Source: Prevotellaceae bacterium (GTDB taxonomy: Bacteria; Bacteroidota; Bacteroidia; Bacteroidales; UBA932). From it: a DNA stretch of 32,560 nt. The stretch is taken from positions 1 through 32,560 of the forward strand of contig JAITIA010000075.1 in the NCBI GenBank assembly GCA_031279695.1. Reading direction: 5' to 3'. Positions 1-7,547 of the stretch are shown piece after piece. The notes below the pieces were generated by a model. The model was given only the letters and a program-made list of their open reading frames with translations. It did no database searches and was not told the DNA's origin. Position 1 is the first letter of the stretch, and each line of letters opens with the position of its first letter. A program made the translations under genes and the position numbers.

Positions 1-1
1 G

Positions 2-196
2 AAACAGGCAGAGCTGACCGTAGTCGCCGAATTGAAATACAGCAAAAAAGAACCCGTCGAAACACTTATAGACAGAGCAATGACGCAGATTCACGATAAA
101 AAATATTACGCTCCGTACATAGGAAAAATCCTGCTGCTGGCTATTGCCTTTGCAGGAACAGAAATACGGTGCAAAATGGAAATAATGAACAGATAA
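2..196 (+). CDS. C-terminal end of a DUF1703 / PD-(D/E)XK-type ATPase protein (5' truncated)
   Basis: An open frame enters from the left edge and ends with TAA at 194-196, giving the last 64 residues of a protein. It contains AELKY, then a helix with a DRAMTQIHDKKYY stretch, then a hydrophobic strand (KILLLAIAF) and IRCKME before the stop. This resembles the C-terminal nuclease-like domain (PF08011/DUF1703) of the abundant Bacteroidetes AAA-ATPase-like proteins, in which an E-x-K strand is followed by a QI..K.Y helix. The N-terminal ATPase part lies outside the window, so the family call rests on this tail alone. The members of this family have no firmly established role. The next gene starts 34 bp downstream across an A/T-rich spacer with no clear promoter, so read-through into it is possible. 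Confidence 0.6.
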   Translation, partial: KQAELTVVAELKYSKKEPVETLIDRAMTQIHDKKYYAPYIGKILLLAIAFAGTEIRCKMEIMNR

Positions 197-230
197 TCTT
201 AAATTTTAAAAATATAAATAAAAATAAAAA

Positions 231-866
231 ATGGAAAATTTAGACCAATTGTATGAGGCTATTTTAAAAGGAAATCGCCCTCTGGCTATCGAAACAACAA
301 AATTGGCGATTGAGCAAAAAGTGGACATCCGAACCATTATCGACAACTACATGTCGAAAGCAATGGACGAAATCGGACATCGCTTCGAGAACGGCAAAGC
401 ATTTGTTCCCGAACTGCTTATGTCGGCACGGGCAATGAAGGGCGCTATGGAATTGCTGCAGCCGTTTCTGGCAAACAGCGATGTTCCACGCGCAGGTACT
501 GTCGTGATTGGCACTGTGAAAGGTGATTTGCATGACATCGGTAAAAATTTGGTGGCGGCAATGCTCGAAGGTAGCGGTTTTGAGGTGATTAACATTGGCG
601 TGGATATCCCTTCCGGAAAATTTGTTAGTTCAGTTGTGGAACATCAAGCCAATATTCTGTGCCTGTCGGCTTTGCTCACTACAACAATGAATTACATGAA
701 GGATGTTATTCGAGCGCTGGAAGAAGCCGGTATTCGTAATAAGGTGAAAATCATGATTGGCGGTGCACCCATCAGTTCGACTTTTGCCACTGAAATTGGC
801 GCTGACGGATATAGCAGTAATGCCAATGCCGCCGTTGCGCTTGCCCGACAATTACTTGCTTCATAA
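231..866 (+). CDS. Corrinoid (B12-binding) protein of the MtbC/MtaC type
   Basis: The 211-residue product has the two-part build of methyltransferase corrinoid proteins. Residues 1-85 form a helical cap domain (B12-binding_2), and residues 88-210 form a Rossmann-like cobalamin domain. The lower-ligand motif D-x-H-x-x-G is visible at 99-104 (DLHDIG), followed by the SALL strand at 146-149 and the GG loop at 177-178, all typical of base-off/His-on cobamide binding. Such proteins carry a methyl group on cobalt between a substrate methyltransferase and an acceptor methyltransferase. The gene is followed after 6 bp by a MetH-type reactivation protein, and the two probably form one operon. No methyltransferase lies beside them on the visible side, so the methyl donor cannot be named. 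The length is normal for the family and the ATG start matches it. Confidence 0.9.
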   Translation: MENLDQLYEAILKGNRPLAIETTKLAIEQKVDIRTIIDNYMSKAMDEIGHRFENGKAFVPELLMSARAMKGAMELLQPFLANSDVPRAGTVVIGTVKGDLHDIGKNLVAAMLEGSGFEVINIGVDIPSGKFVSSVVEHQANILCLSALLTTTMNYMKDVIRALEEAGIRNKVKIMIGGAPISSTFATEIGADGYSSNANAAVALARQLLAS

Positions 867-872
867 CAGATA

Positions 873-1538
873 ATGAACAGCATTCCAGTGGCATACTCCG
901 AAGTAGAAGTGCTTCCGGAAGAAATACTCAAAGACATCGGATACGGGAACACTGCTCCGGAAAGTGATGTGTTGGATGTGATTAACAATATAATGGAACT
1001 GCTTCGACGCAAAGTGAAGCCCCGATATTTTTTTGCGGTTTTGGAAGGCTATTTTGAAGGTGCAACAATCAGTATCGGCGGGCAGTTGCTCGAAACCGGA
1101 GCTGTGATTACCCGTCTGTTAGAACGTTCTACCTCGTTTGCTGTCTTTGCTGCCACTGCGGGACACGAGTTTGAGCAGATTTTGCCGCCAAACAAAACAA
1201 GCGACGACATGCTGACCGCCTATCTGCTTGATATTGCTGGCACTCTTCTGGTCGAAAAAGTTGGCGACTATATGGAAAAACAGTTGGAAGCCCTTTTGCC
1301 AGAAATGCCTCATACAAACCGTTTTAGTCCGGGTTACTGTGGTTGGCATCTGACAGAGCAACGCAAAATTTTCGACTTACTTGGACAAAATCCCTGTGGC
1401 ATAGGTTTGTCGGATGTTTGTCTGATGACGCCAATCAAATCAATCAGTGGTATTATTGGCATTGGCAGCAACGTTCAAACCGGACAATATGCCTGTTGTT
1501 ATTGCGAAATGGAAACTTGCTATAAAAGAAAGAAATAG
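873..1538 (+). CDS. Stand-alone MetH-type cobalamin reactivation (activation-domain) protein
   Basis: The 221-residue product resembles the C-terminal AdoMet-binding activation domain of cobalamin-dependent methionine synthase, encoded as a free protein. The RxxxGY element is seen at 150-155 (RFSPGY), followed by WHLTEQ. The substrate-loop-like MTPIKSISGIIGIG is at 185-198. The end carries a cysteine cluster (C208, C209, C211, C216), as in many free activation proteins of anaerobes, where it may hold a metal or an Fe-S centre. In MetH this domain supports reductive methylation of oxidised cob(II)alamin using AdoMet. Placed 6 bp after a corrinoid protein, its likely job is to repair that protein. 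No Hcy or folate methyltransferase domain is present. It converges on murF with a 16-bp gap. Confidence 0.87.
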   Translation: MNSIPVAYSEVEVLPEEILKDIGYGNTAPESDVLDVINNIMELLRRKVKPRYFFAVLEGYFEGATISIGGQLLETGAVITRLLERSTSFAVFAATAGHEFEQILPPNKTSDDMLTAYLLDIAGTLLVEKVGDYMEKQLEALLPEMPHTNRFSPGYCGWHLTEQRKIFDLLGQNPCGIGLSDVCLMTPIKSISGIIGIGSNVQTGQYACCYCEMETCYKRKK

Positions 1539-1554
1539 ATGTAATATTATTGTT

Positions 1555-2835
1555 CTACAATTCGGCGAGTAATTTTTCCAGCCCAATTCCACGCGAACCT
1601 TTTACTAAAATTGTGTGCACGGATATATTATTGTTAGACAAATATTTTCGGGCTTCAATACTATCAGAAAAATGTATTGATATGGACTTGTCTTTTAATT
1701 CGTAAAAGTTTGATCCCACAAAAATAATATTCTCGAACCCAAGTTTTTGAGTCAGTTCGATTATTTTTTTGTGTTCGCTGTGTGCCTCTGTGCCGAGTTC
1801 GAGCATATCGCCTAAAATCAGCAGTTTATTTGGCTTATCAAGTTTTGCGAAATTTGTCAGCGCCGCTTCCATGCTTGACGGATTTGCGTTGTAAGCGTCC
1901 ATGATTACGGTATTTTTCGATGTCTCAATTAATTGAGAGCGATTATTTTCGGGTTTAAAAGCGGCAAGAGCATCGGCAATATCTTCTACGGAAACGTCGA
2001 AATACAAACCCACAGCCACAGCCGCCAATGCATTGTTCAAATTATACTCTCCAACCAGAGAAGTTTGTACGTTCAGCGACAGCCGGTTTGCCCCAAAAGC
2101 GAGAAAAGTTCCCGACGCCGTTTCAACGTCCATTGCTTTTGCGCCATACGGAACAAGTACGGTGTTAGAAGTTTTTTCAGCCATTGTTGTGAGCGTTTCG
2201 TCATCGGAGTTGTAAAATATTGTCCCTCTGTGTTTTTCGAGATAATTATACAATTCGCTTTTGGCTTTTCTGACGCCCTCTGCCGAGCCAAATCCTTCGA
2301 TATGCGCTTTGCCGATATTGGTAATTATGCCCGAATTGGGGCAGGCAATTTCGCACAGCGCCGCAATTTCGCCACAATGATTTGCGCCTGTTTCAATTAC
2401 GGCGATTTCCGTATCGGCGGGCATCGACAGCAAGCTTAGCGGAACGCCTATGTGGTTGTTCTGATTTCCCATGGTACACACCGTTTTATATCGCTTCGAC
2501 AGCACTGCGCCAACAAGTTCCTTTGTTGTTGTTTTGCCATTAGTGCCGGTTATTGCCAATACATGAACATTCAGGCTGTTGCGGTGATATTTTGCCAACT
2601 CGCTCAAAGTTTGCAGAACATTTTCCACAACAATGCAACCGTCAAGTTCTGCATTGCTAATATCGTCGGAAACAGCATAGGCACAACCTTTTAGTAATGC
2701 CTGTTCCACATATTTATTCCCGTCGAAATTATTACCTTTCAGGGCAAAAAAAATCGAATCGGGAATTATGTTTCTGCTATCGGTGCATATAACAGGATAT
2801 TCTGTGAAAATTCGGTATAAATCACTTATTTCCAT
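1555..2835 (-). CDS. murF: UDP-N-acetylmuramoyl-tripeptide--D-alanyl-D-alanine ligase
   Basis: MurF adds D-Ala-D-Ala to the UDP-MurNAc tripeptide, the last cytoplasmic step of peptidoglycan precursor synthesis. The 426-residue protein has the three Mur-ligase domains: an N-terminal UDP-binding domain (about 1-85, with TDSR at 18-21), a central ATPase domain with the P-loop GTNGKTTTKE around 97-106 and ETGANHCGEI, and a C-terminal domain with DAYNANPSSM and ILGDMLELG. The DAYNANP motif is characteristic of MurF rather than MurC/D/E. Length is close to that usual in Bacteroidetes. It is the last gene of a minus-strand cluster, 129 bp after secG. That gap contains a perfect 8-bp stem (2914-2921 with 2933-2940) without a T tract. 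Confidence 0.96.
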   Translation of the reverse strand: MEISDLYRIFTEYPVICTDSRNIIPDSIFFALKGNNFDGNKYVEQALLKGCAYAVSDDISNAELDGCIVVENVLQTLSELAKYHRNSLNVHVLAITGTNGKTTTKELVGAVLSKRYKTVCTMGNQNNHIGVPLSLLSMPADTEIAVIETGANHCGEIAALCEIACPNSGIITNIGKAHIEGFGSAEGVRKAKSELYNYLEKHRGTIFYNSDDETLTTMAEKTSNTVLVPYGAKAMDVETASGTFLAFGANRLSLNVQTSLVGEYNLNNALAAVAVGLYFDVSVEDIADALAAFKPENNRSQLIETSKNTVIMDAYNANPSSMEAALTNFAKLDKPNKLLILGDMLELGTEAHSEHKKIIELTQKLGFENIIFVGSNFYELKDKSISIHFSDSIEARKYLSNNNISVHTILVKGSRGIGLEKLLAEL

Positions 2836-2964
2836 ATCGATAATATTTACAGGTTAAAAAAATATTACACGCCGCATTTTCTGTCAAACTGTTCATATAC
2901 ATACAATAACACATCCGCAGGCTTTTGTCAAACCTGCGGAAATATCGACTCGCCTCGACCGTTT

Positions 2965-3315
2965 TTAATTTTCCAGACTGTCGGTTGCCTGAGTTTCGTC
3001 GGTAGCCGAGGGCGTGCCTGTCAGCGGGAAAGTTGCCGGAACTTCTCCTCGTGTACGGTCCTGAACTGCTGAACGATTCGACACGATTGTACCTTTGTCG
3101 ATAGACGCCGACGAGGCAAAACAAAACAGAAACATGGCAATAACCAAATACCATGTGATTTTTTCGATCATGTCGGCTGTTTGACGGACTCCAAAAGTTT
3201 GGTTGCCCGAGACAAGATTTGCAGCCAAACCGCCGCCTTTTGAGTTCTGAATTAACACTACGCAGACCATTAAAAAGCCTGCAATCACTAATAATATTGC
3301 AAAGAAAATGTACAT
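2965..3315 (-). CDS. secG: Preprotein translocase subunit SecG
   Basis: SecG is the small accessory subunit of the SecYEG protein channel in the inner membrane. The 116-residue product has two membrane segments, about 3-22 and 53-72. Between them lies the family loop LIQNSKGGGLA, followed by NQTFGVRQTADMIEK. The C-terminal tail is polar and low in complexity (T, A, D, E rich), which is common for the longer Bacteroidetes SecG. It starts 16 bp after the TPR gene, so the two are probably co-transcribed. The order activator - lptE - TPR protein - secG is a familiar neighbourhood in Bacteroidales. Confidence 0.93.
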   Translation of the reverse strand: MYIFFAILLVIAGFLMVCVVLIQNSKGGGLAANLVSGNQTFGVRQTADMIEKITWYLVIAMFLFCFASSASIDKGTIVSNRSAVQDRTRGEVPATFPLTGTPSATDETQATDSLEN

Positions 3316-3331
3316 AACTATTTATTTTACT

Positions 3332-3943
3332 TTATTTTATCTTTATTCTAATATCTTTAATTTTGTCTGCAAAGTAAATACTTTTTTCCGGATTACGCAA
3401 AATTAATTTACTATAACATTCGATTGCTTGTTTATACAAGCCTTGCGATTCGTATATTTTTGCCAGCGATTCGCTGGTTATATCGTTATCTTCCAAAGGT
3501 TTATTTATTTCTACCTCGCTGTGTTCCTTTTTTTCTGCCGGAACTATTTTCGGATTCTTTTTTATGAATGCCGTAATTAAATCGTCCTGTGTCTGATCCT
3601 CAGCATTTTGACTTTCCGACAGGAGGCTGTCTTCCGAAAAATAATCGTTATTGAGAGCAAAGGTCAAATCGGGCGCAATAATTTGACTGGGCACGGGCGC
3701 AGGTTCGATGTCTTCTTCGTTGAAAAACTTATACAGACGTTTTCTGTCGGGCGCATAGAGTGCGGCTATTTTGCAGGCATTCAGGCAGTCGGGATGTTGC
3801 CCGTTTTTCATGGTTTTCAGCAGCAGCACACGCGCAATGGTAAACCACGGCTTTTGCTCTACAAGCATTTCCAGTTCTTTGGTGTCGGGGCTGTTGCCTC
3901 TGAATTCGGGGTCGAAATATTTGTGAAACAGATTTGTATCCAT
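3332..3943 (-). CDS. TPR-like protein of the lptE-secG neighbourhood (function unknown)
   Basis: The 203-residue soluble protein has no signal peptide. The first 75 residues are helical and repeat-like (KPWFTIARVLLLK, NACKIAALYAPDRKRLY). A polar, acidic, probably disordered linker follows, and a single clear tetratricopeptide unit is seen near residues 155-190 (SLAKIYESQGLYKQAIECYSKL, then NPEKS). Proteins of this build sit between lptE and secG in many Bacteroidetes and are annotated only as TPR proteins. A scaffolding role in envelope assembly is a guess from context. It starts 48 bp after lptE and ends 16 bp before secG. Confidence 0.8.
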   Translation of the reverse strand: MDTNLFHKYFDPEFRGNSPDTKELEMLVEQKPWFTIARVLLLKTMKNGQHPDCLNACKIAALYAPDRKRLYKFFNEEDIEPAPVPSQIIAPDLTFALNNDYFSEDSLLSESQNAEDQTQDDLITAFIKKNPKIVPAEKKEHSEVEINKPLEDNDITSESLAKIYESQGLYKQAIECYSKLILRNPEKSIYFADKIKDIRIKIK

Positions 3944-3991
3944 AAATCATACGGTTTTTTGAAAAACAGTTATTATAATATTTTCAATTCA

Positions 3992-4495
3992 TTACCAGTT
4001 TCCTACTGAGGCGTTGAAAATATTTTCGACAAGATTTTTCACAATCTCCTCAATCAACTGTGCCTGATATTGTTCTATCGAAGCGCTACCGGGAAAGTCG
4101 GAGTATGCCGAAAATTCTTTATCGAAATTCTGTTTTTCATTCATTTGATTAACATATTTTACTTTAACTCTTATTGTCAGGCGGTTTTGGGCAGCAACTT
4201 CGTTGCTTGTTATTGCCGTTGGCGTTATGTCGTAGCCGCGAATTTCGCCGCTGAATTGCAGATGCCCATCCGCTTCTATCTGTTGCAGACGGGTTTGGCG
4301 GGTAAACATATCTTTCAGCGCCTCGGTAAATGTGTTACTTAGCGTTGGTTCAACCAGCATCGCCATATTTGGAAAATATTCGATGCTCACTGTTTTTACA
4401 TCCGGCGACAGGTAACTCTGTTGAAATGAGTATATTCCGCAGGAAACAAAAAACACTGTTAATATTGCCGTCAAATACTGTATTTTATACTTCAT
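3992..4495 (-). CDS. lptE: LptE-like LPS-assembly lipoprotein
   Basis: LptE plugs the LptD barrel and helps place lipopolysaccharide in the outer leaflet of the outer membrane. The protein begins with a lipoprotein signal peptide ending in the lipobox VSCG, so the mature chain would start at the cysteine near residue 19. The rest has the pattern of the Bacteroidetes LptE family: VSIEYFPNMA, then LSNTFTEALKDMFTRQTRL, then a central strand with GEIRGYDITPTAI. I chose the ATG at 4493-4495 (MKYK) rather than the ATG 21 bp upstream because it puts the charged n-region directly before the hydrophobic core. With this start the gene overlaps the 3' end of the sigma-54 activator gene by 11 bp, suggesting translational coupling. 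The mature protein is about 150 residues, usual for the family. Confidence 0.88.
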   Translation of the reverse strand: MKYKIQYLTAILTVFFVSCGIYSFQQSYLSPDVKTVSIEYFPNMAMLVEPTLSNTFTEALKDMFTRQTRLQQIEADGHLQFSGEIRGYDITPTAITSNEVAAQNRLTIRVKVKYVNQMNEKQNFDKEFSAYSDFPGSASIEQYQAQLIEEIVKNLVENIFNASVGNW

Positions 4496-5702
4496 CCTGT
4501 AAATATTCCAAATCATATTCTTTAATTTTGCGGTATAATGTACGTTCCGATATGCCCAGCGCCTCTGCTGCCGGCTTGCGTTTGTTGTTATATACTTTCA
4601 GCGCTTGACGTACTTTTTCTTTTTCCTGAATAGCCAGATTCATTGCATATTCCGAATTTTGAACATTGGGTTCGACTGCTTCTTCCGAAGCGGGATACAA
4701 TTCTTCGATATTTTTATTGTATCCGTAAACTTTGCCGCCAATGTTGTGCGTATTAATAGCGTGATTATCAATATTTTCTACTCCGGCAAATCGATGCATC
4801 ATATTTTTAAGTTCGTTGATTTCGTTTCGCATGTCGAACAATACTTTGTAGAGTAATTCACGCTCGGAGGCAAAGCTGTGACTCTCCTCGTTGCCGCGAT
4901 AAAGAACTGGTAAATTGTTGATTGCGGGCAAATATTTTTCCAATATTTCTCGTGAAATAATTCGTTCCTGTTCTAATATCGAAATTTGCTCTGTAATATT
5001 TTTCAACTGTCTGATATTTCCAGGCCACGGATAGGATTCGAGTTCCTGTTTTGCATTTTCGTCGAGATGGACGGAAGGCATACGGTATTTTTCGGCAAAA
5101 TCGGCAGCAAATTTCCTGAACAACAACGATATATCGCCTTTGCGGTCTCTCAGTGGCGGAATAGTTATCGGAACGGCGTTAAGTCGATAAAACAAATCTT
5201 CTCGAAAATGGTGTCGAATGATGGCTTCCTGAAGATTGACATTGGTGGCGGCAATAACTCGAACATTGGTTTTCTGAATTTCCGACGAGCCTACTTTGAT
5301 AAACTCCCCTGTTTCAAGAACTCGCAGCAGGCGTGCCTGCGTGGAGAGCGGCAATTCCGCCACTTCGTCGAGAAAAATTGTGCCTTTATCCACCGTTTCA
5401 AAATAACCTTTGCGAGTATCCACCGCGCCTGTAAAAGCGCCCTTAACATGCCCAAATAATTCGGAATCGATTGTTCCTTCGGGAATTGCCCCACAGTTCA
5501 CTGCTATATATTGATTGTGTTTGCGCGAACTGTATTTGTGTATAATTTTCGGAAAAGACTCTTTTCCCGTGCCACTTTCACCGGTAATCAAAACCGACAA
5601 ATCGGTAAATGCCACCTGATATGCCCTGTCGAGTGCATGATTCAATCCGGCGGCATTACCTATTATATCGAATTGCTGTTTAATGTTTTGTACGTCTATC
5701 AT
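4485..5702 (-). CDS. Sigma-54-dependent transcriptional activator (AAA+ and Fis-type HTH, no receiver domain)
   Basis: The 405-residue protein is a bacterial enhancer-binding protein. The AAA+ domain starts almost at once: Walker A GESGTGKE at 41-48, the sigma-54-contact loop GAFTGA at 88-93, Walker B GTIFLDEV at 107-114, and the sensor regions RVIAATN and FREDLFYRLN. A C-terminal Fis-type helix-turn-helix lies at about 365-400 (AAEALGISERTLYRKIKE). There is no N-terminal receiver, GAF or PAS domain, so its control must come from elsewhere (partner protein or abundance). The GAFTGA loop shows it should be an active sigma-54 activator. It heads the envelope cluster and overlaps lptE. A consensus housekeeping promoter sits just upstream at 5731-5761. 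Confidence 0.93.
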   Translation of the reverse strand: MIDVQNIKQQFDIIGNAAGLNHALDRAYQVAFTDLSVLITGESGTGKESFPKIIHKYSSRKHNQYIAVNCGAIPEGTIDSELFGHVKGAFTGAVDTRKGYFETVDKGTIFLDEVAELPLSTQARLLRVLETGEFIKVGSSEIQKTNVRVIAATNVNLQEAIIRHHFREDLFYRLNAVPITIPPLRDRKGDISLLFRKFAADFAEKYRMPSVHLDENAKQELESYPWPGNIRQLKNITEQISILEQERIISREILEKYLPAINNLPVLYRGNEESHSFASERELLYKVLFDMRNEINELKNMMHRFAGVENIDNHAINTHNIGGKVYGYNKNIEELYPASEEAVEPNVQNSEYAMNLAIQEKEKVRQALKVYNNKRKPAAEALGISERTLYRKIKEYDLEYLQDEV

Positions 5703-5730
5703 TCCGTATTTTTAATGAAAAAAACCGGCA

Positions 5731-5761
5731 CAAAGTTAATGGTTTTTTTCGATAAATCAAA
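5731..5761 (-). promoter_or_regulatory. Bacteroidetes-type promoter for the sigma-54 activator / lptE / secG cluster
   Basis: On the minus strand TTTG (5761-5758) is followed after exactly 19 bp by TAACTTTG (5738-5731). This is a full match to the TTTG-N19-TAnnTTTG form used by the Bacteroidetes primary sigma factor. The expected start of transcription is about 25 nt before the ATG at 5702. Confidence 0.75.
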
Positions 5762-5780
5762 ATCAACCAGCTGTGGGGTT

Positions 5781-5820
5781 AAAAAAAACGGGATTGCCCA
5801 ATGTTTTGGACAATCCCGTT
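5781..5820 (-). terminator. Intrinsic terminator of the susC-susD transcript
   Basis: A perfect 10-bp stem (5787-5796 with 5811-5820) is extended by 3 further pairs after one mismatch. On the minus strand it is followed by a run of eight U residues (5788-5781). It lies 30 bp after the susD stop codon and points in its direction. The other strand has no T run, so it acts one way. Confidence 0.88.
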
Positions 5821-5849
5821 GGTTTAGTTTAAAATAATAAAATATCAAC

Positions 5850-7523
5850 TCAGTTGCCAGAGCCGCGTGGTGGGTTCTGGTCTGAGAGGCTTATTGCAGT
5901 GTTGTTTGCAAATTCGAGTTGAGGTATTTGGCAAAAATAGCGATAGTCGTTCGATGGCATTTTTGCCACGTTGTCGCTGATTTTGTCCAAGTTGGTCAAG
6001 CCCCACGGGAAATGTCCGGCGGGGTTGGCGGCTGTTGCTTCGTGCCGCACCAAATCTTTTTGCAGACGCACAAGGTCGTACATTCCGGTAACGCCTTCGC
6101 CAAGCAATTCCTTGCGCCGTTCCACATAAATGGCTTCGAGCAGCTCGTTTTTGGCAGTGGTGGTTGTGAGTGTTGCATTGCGGGCGGTTTGCAGCGTTTG
6201 CAGCGTGGCAAGCGCCGCCGAATTATTTAGTTGGGCTTCCGCCTCTGCCTTTATCAGCAGCATCTCCGAACTCCGCATAATGGAATAGTCGGCTAAGTTG
6301 CGTTGTCCTTTAGAGCCAATTCCGTCGTCTCCGTAGTACTTGAACTTGTTGTACGCCCATTTGTCTTTCCATGCCGCCTGTGCGCGTGTACGATGCCAGA
6401 ACATTACGCCTTTCTCATCTGCGTCGGTTACATGATTGAGTACAGTGTCTCCCTCGTTCCATGTTTTGGTACATTTAGTGCCGCGATAGTCTGTATTGTC
6501 GAACAGATCGACATATTTCTGATCAACAAGCAGAGCGAGATAATTATAAATCGGACCATCGGTCATCCCTTCTCCATAACTCGGATCTTGATTATGCCAG
6601 TATGCAAATTGAGTATTTTCCCAGTTGTTGTACTGTTCGTCGTTTATTACTGCCCAGATAATTTCGGGAACTTCGATATTGCAGTGCCCGCCGCACCATT
6701 CAGCCTGAGTCATCAGTGTATTGTACTTGCTATAAAGCGCGGATGCTTCTGCCAGCGCTCCTTGCCAGTTGTTCATAACCTGATAAACACGAGCCAGATG
6801 ACCGGAAACGACATCGACATTTATTTCCCATTTTTCCGCACGGGTAAAATTTGCCAGATGCGTTTTGGCTTCTATCAGATCTTTTACAATCTGCGTATAA
6901 ACTTCTTCAACTGTGGAAAAACCCAATTCTTGCGGCTGATTTATCATCGAAGTACGGAGAATAACACCGCGCTTGTTTTTTGCTATTGCATAAGTCTGTT
7001 GATAATTCATTATCAAATGAAAATAGCAGATACCGCGCATTGCTTTTGCCTGTCCTGTCAGAATCTCTTTTGTTTCCTGAGTACCGGCGGCGGCTTCAAC
7101 ATAGTCGAGCACGGTGTTAGCCTGATTAATGACCAAATACATCATGCGCCAAATTTTGTCGGCATAGTTGGATGCATTAGTACGGACAGTTGCAAACTGG
7201 TAACAGTCTTCGGGCGACATGCCGTAGTTCTTCGTTGCCATAATGTCGGCGCTGGTGATGTCGTAATAGAGATTGAATCCGGGGATACCGACATAAGCGC
7301 CGGCTTCCTGTCCTCCGTAGGTCAATTCTCCAAACAGAAGATTTTTATAGGCTGCGCGAAGCACTTTGTTTAACCCATTTGTATTTTCATATACAAGATC
7401 TTCGCTTATTGCGGTTGACGAACCGGTTGTCAGTTCGTCGTTACAACTGCTGAATGGCAGCAACAAGGCTGTCAGCATCAGCATACATATAATATTTCTT
7501 ATATTTTTATATAATTTTTTCAT
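5850..7523 (-). CDS. SusD/RagB-family nutrient-binding outer-membrane lipoprotein
   Basis: SusD-like proteins form a lid over a SusC-type TonB-dependent channel and capture glycans or peptides at the cell surface. The 557-residue product opens with a lipoprotein signal peptide (basic start, hydrophobic core, lipobox FSSC near residues 24-27). The mature region shows the SusD layout: an N-terminal helical part with VYENTNGLNKVLRAAYKNL, the helix MRGICYFHLIMNY typical of SusD TPR-like helices (about 160-175), YSIMRSSEMLLIKAEAEA near residue 410, and IYVERRKELLGEG near 465. It starts 24 bp after susC, in the same transcript. No glycosidase, sulfatase, sensor or ECF sigma gene is adjacent, so the substrate cannot be told from context. 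Confidence 0.95.
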   Translation of the reverse strand: MKKLYKNIRNIICMLMLTALLLPFSSCNDELTTGSSTAISEDLVYENTNGLNKVLRAAYKNLLFGELTYGGQEAGAYVGIPGFNLYYDITSADIMATKNYGMSPEDCYQFATVRTNASNYADKIWRMMYLVINQANTVLDYVEAAAGTQETKEILTGQAKAMRGICYFHLIMNYQQTYAIAKNKRGVILRTSMINQPQELGFSTVEEVYTQIVKDLIEAKTHLANFTRAEKWEINVDVVSGHLARVYQVMNNWQGALAEASALYSKYNTLMTQAEWCGGHCNIEVPEIIWAVINDEQYNNWENTQFAYWHNQDPSYGEGMTDGPIYNYLALLVDQKYVDLFDNTDYRGTKCTKTWNEGDTVLNHVTDADEKGVMFWHRTRAQAAWKDKWAYNKFKYYGDDGIGSKGQRNLADYSIMRSSEMLLIKAEAEAQLNNSAALATLQTLQTARNATLTTTTAKNELLEAIYVERRKELLGEGVTGMYDLVRLQKDLVRHEATAANPAGHFPWGLTNLDKISDNVAKMPSNDYRYFCQIPQLEFANNTAISLSDQNPPRGSGN

Positions 7524-7547
7524 GATTATTTATTATTTATCAATTAA

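Noticed and set aside
2914-2940. Hairpin between secG and murF as an intrinsic terminator
   Set aside because: The 8-bp stem is perfect, but neither strand has a T run after it. A processing or weak pause site is possible.
6303-7373. 356-codon plus-strand frame opposite susD
   Set aside because: It is antisense to a clear SusD gene, shows no family motifs, and is typical of shadow frames opposite a long coding region.
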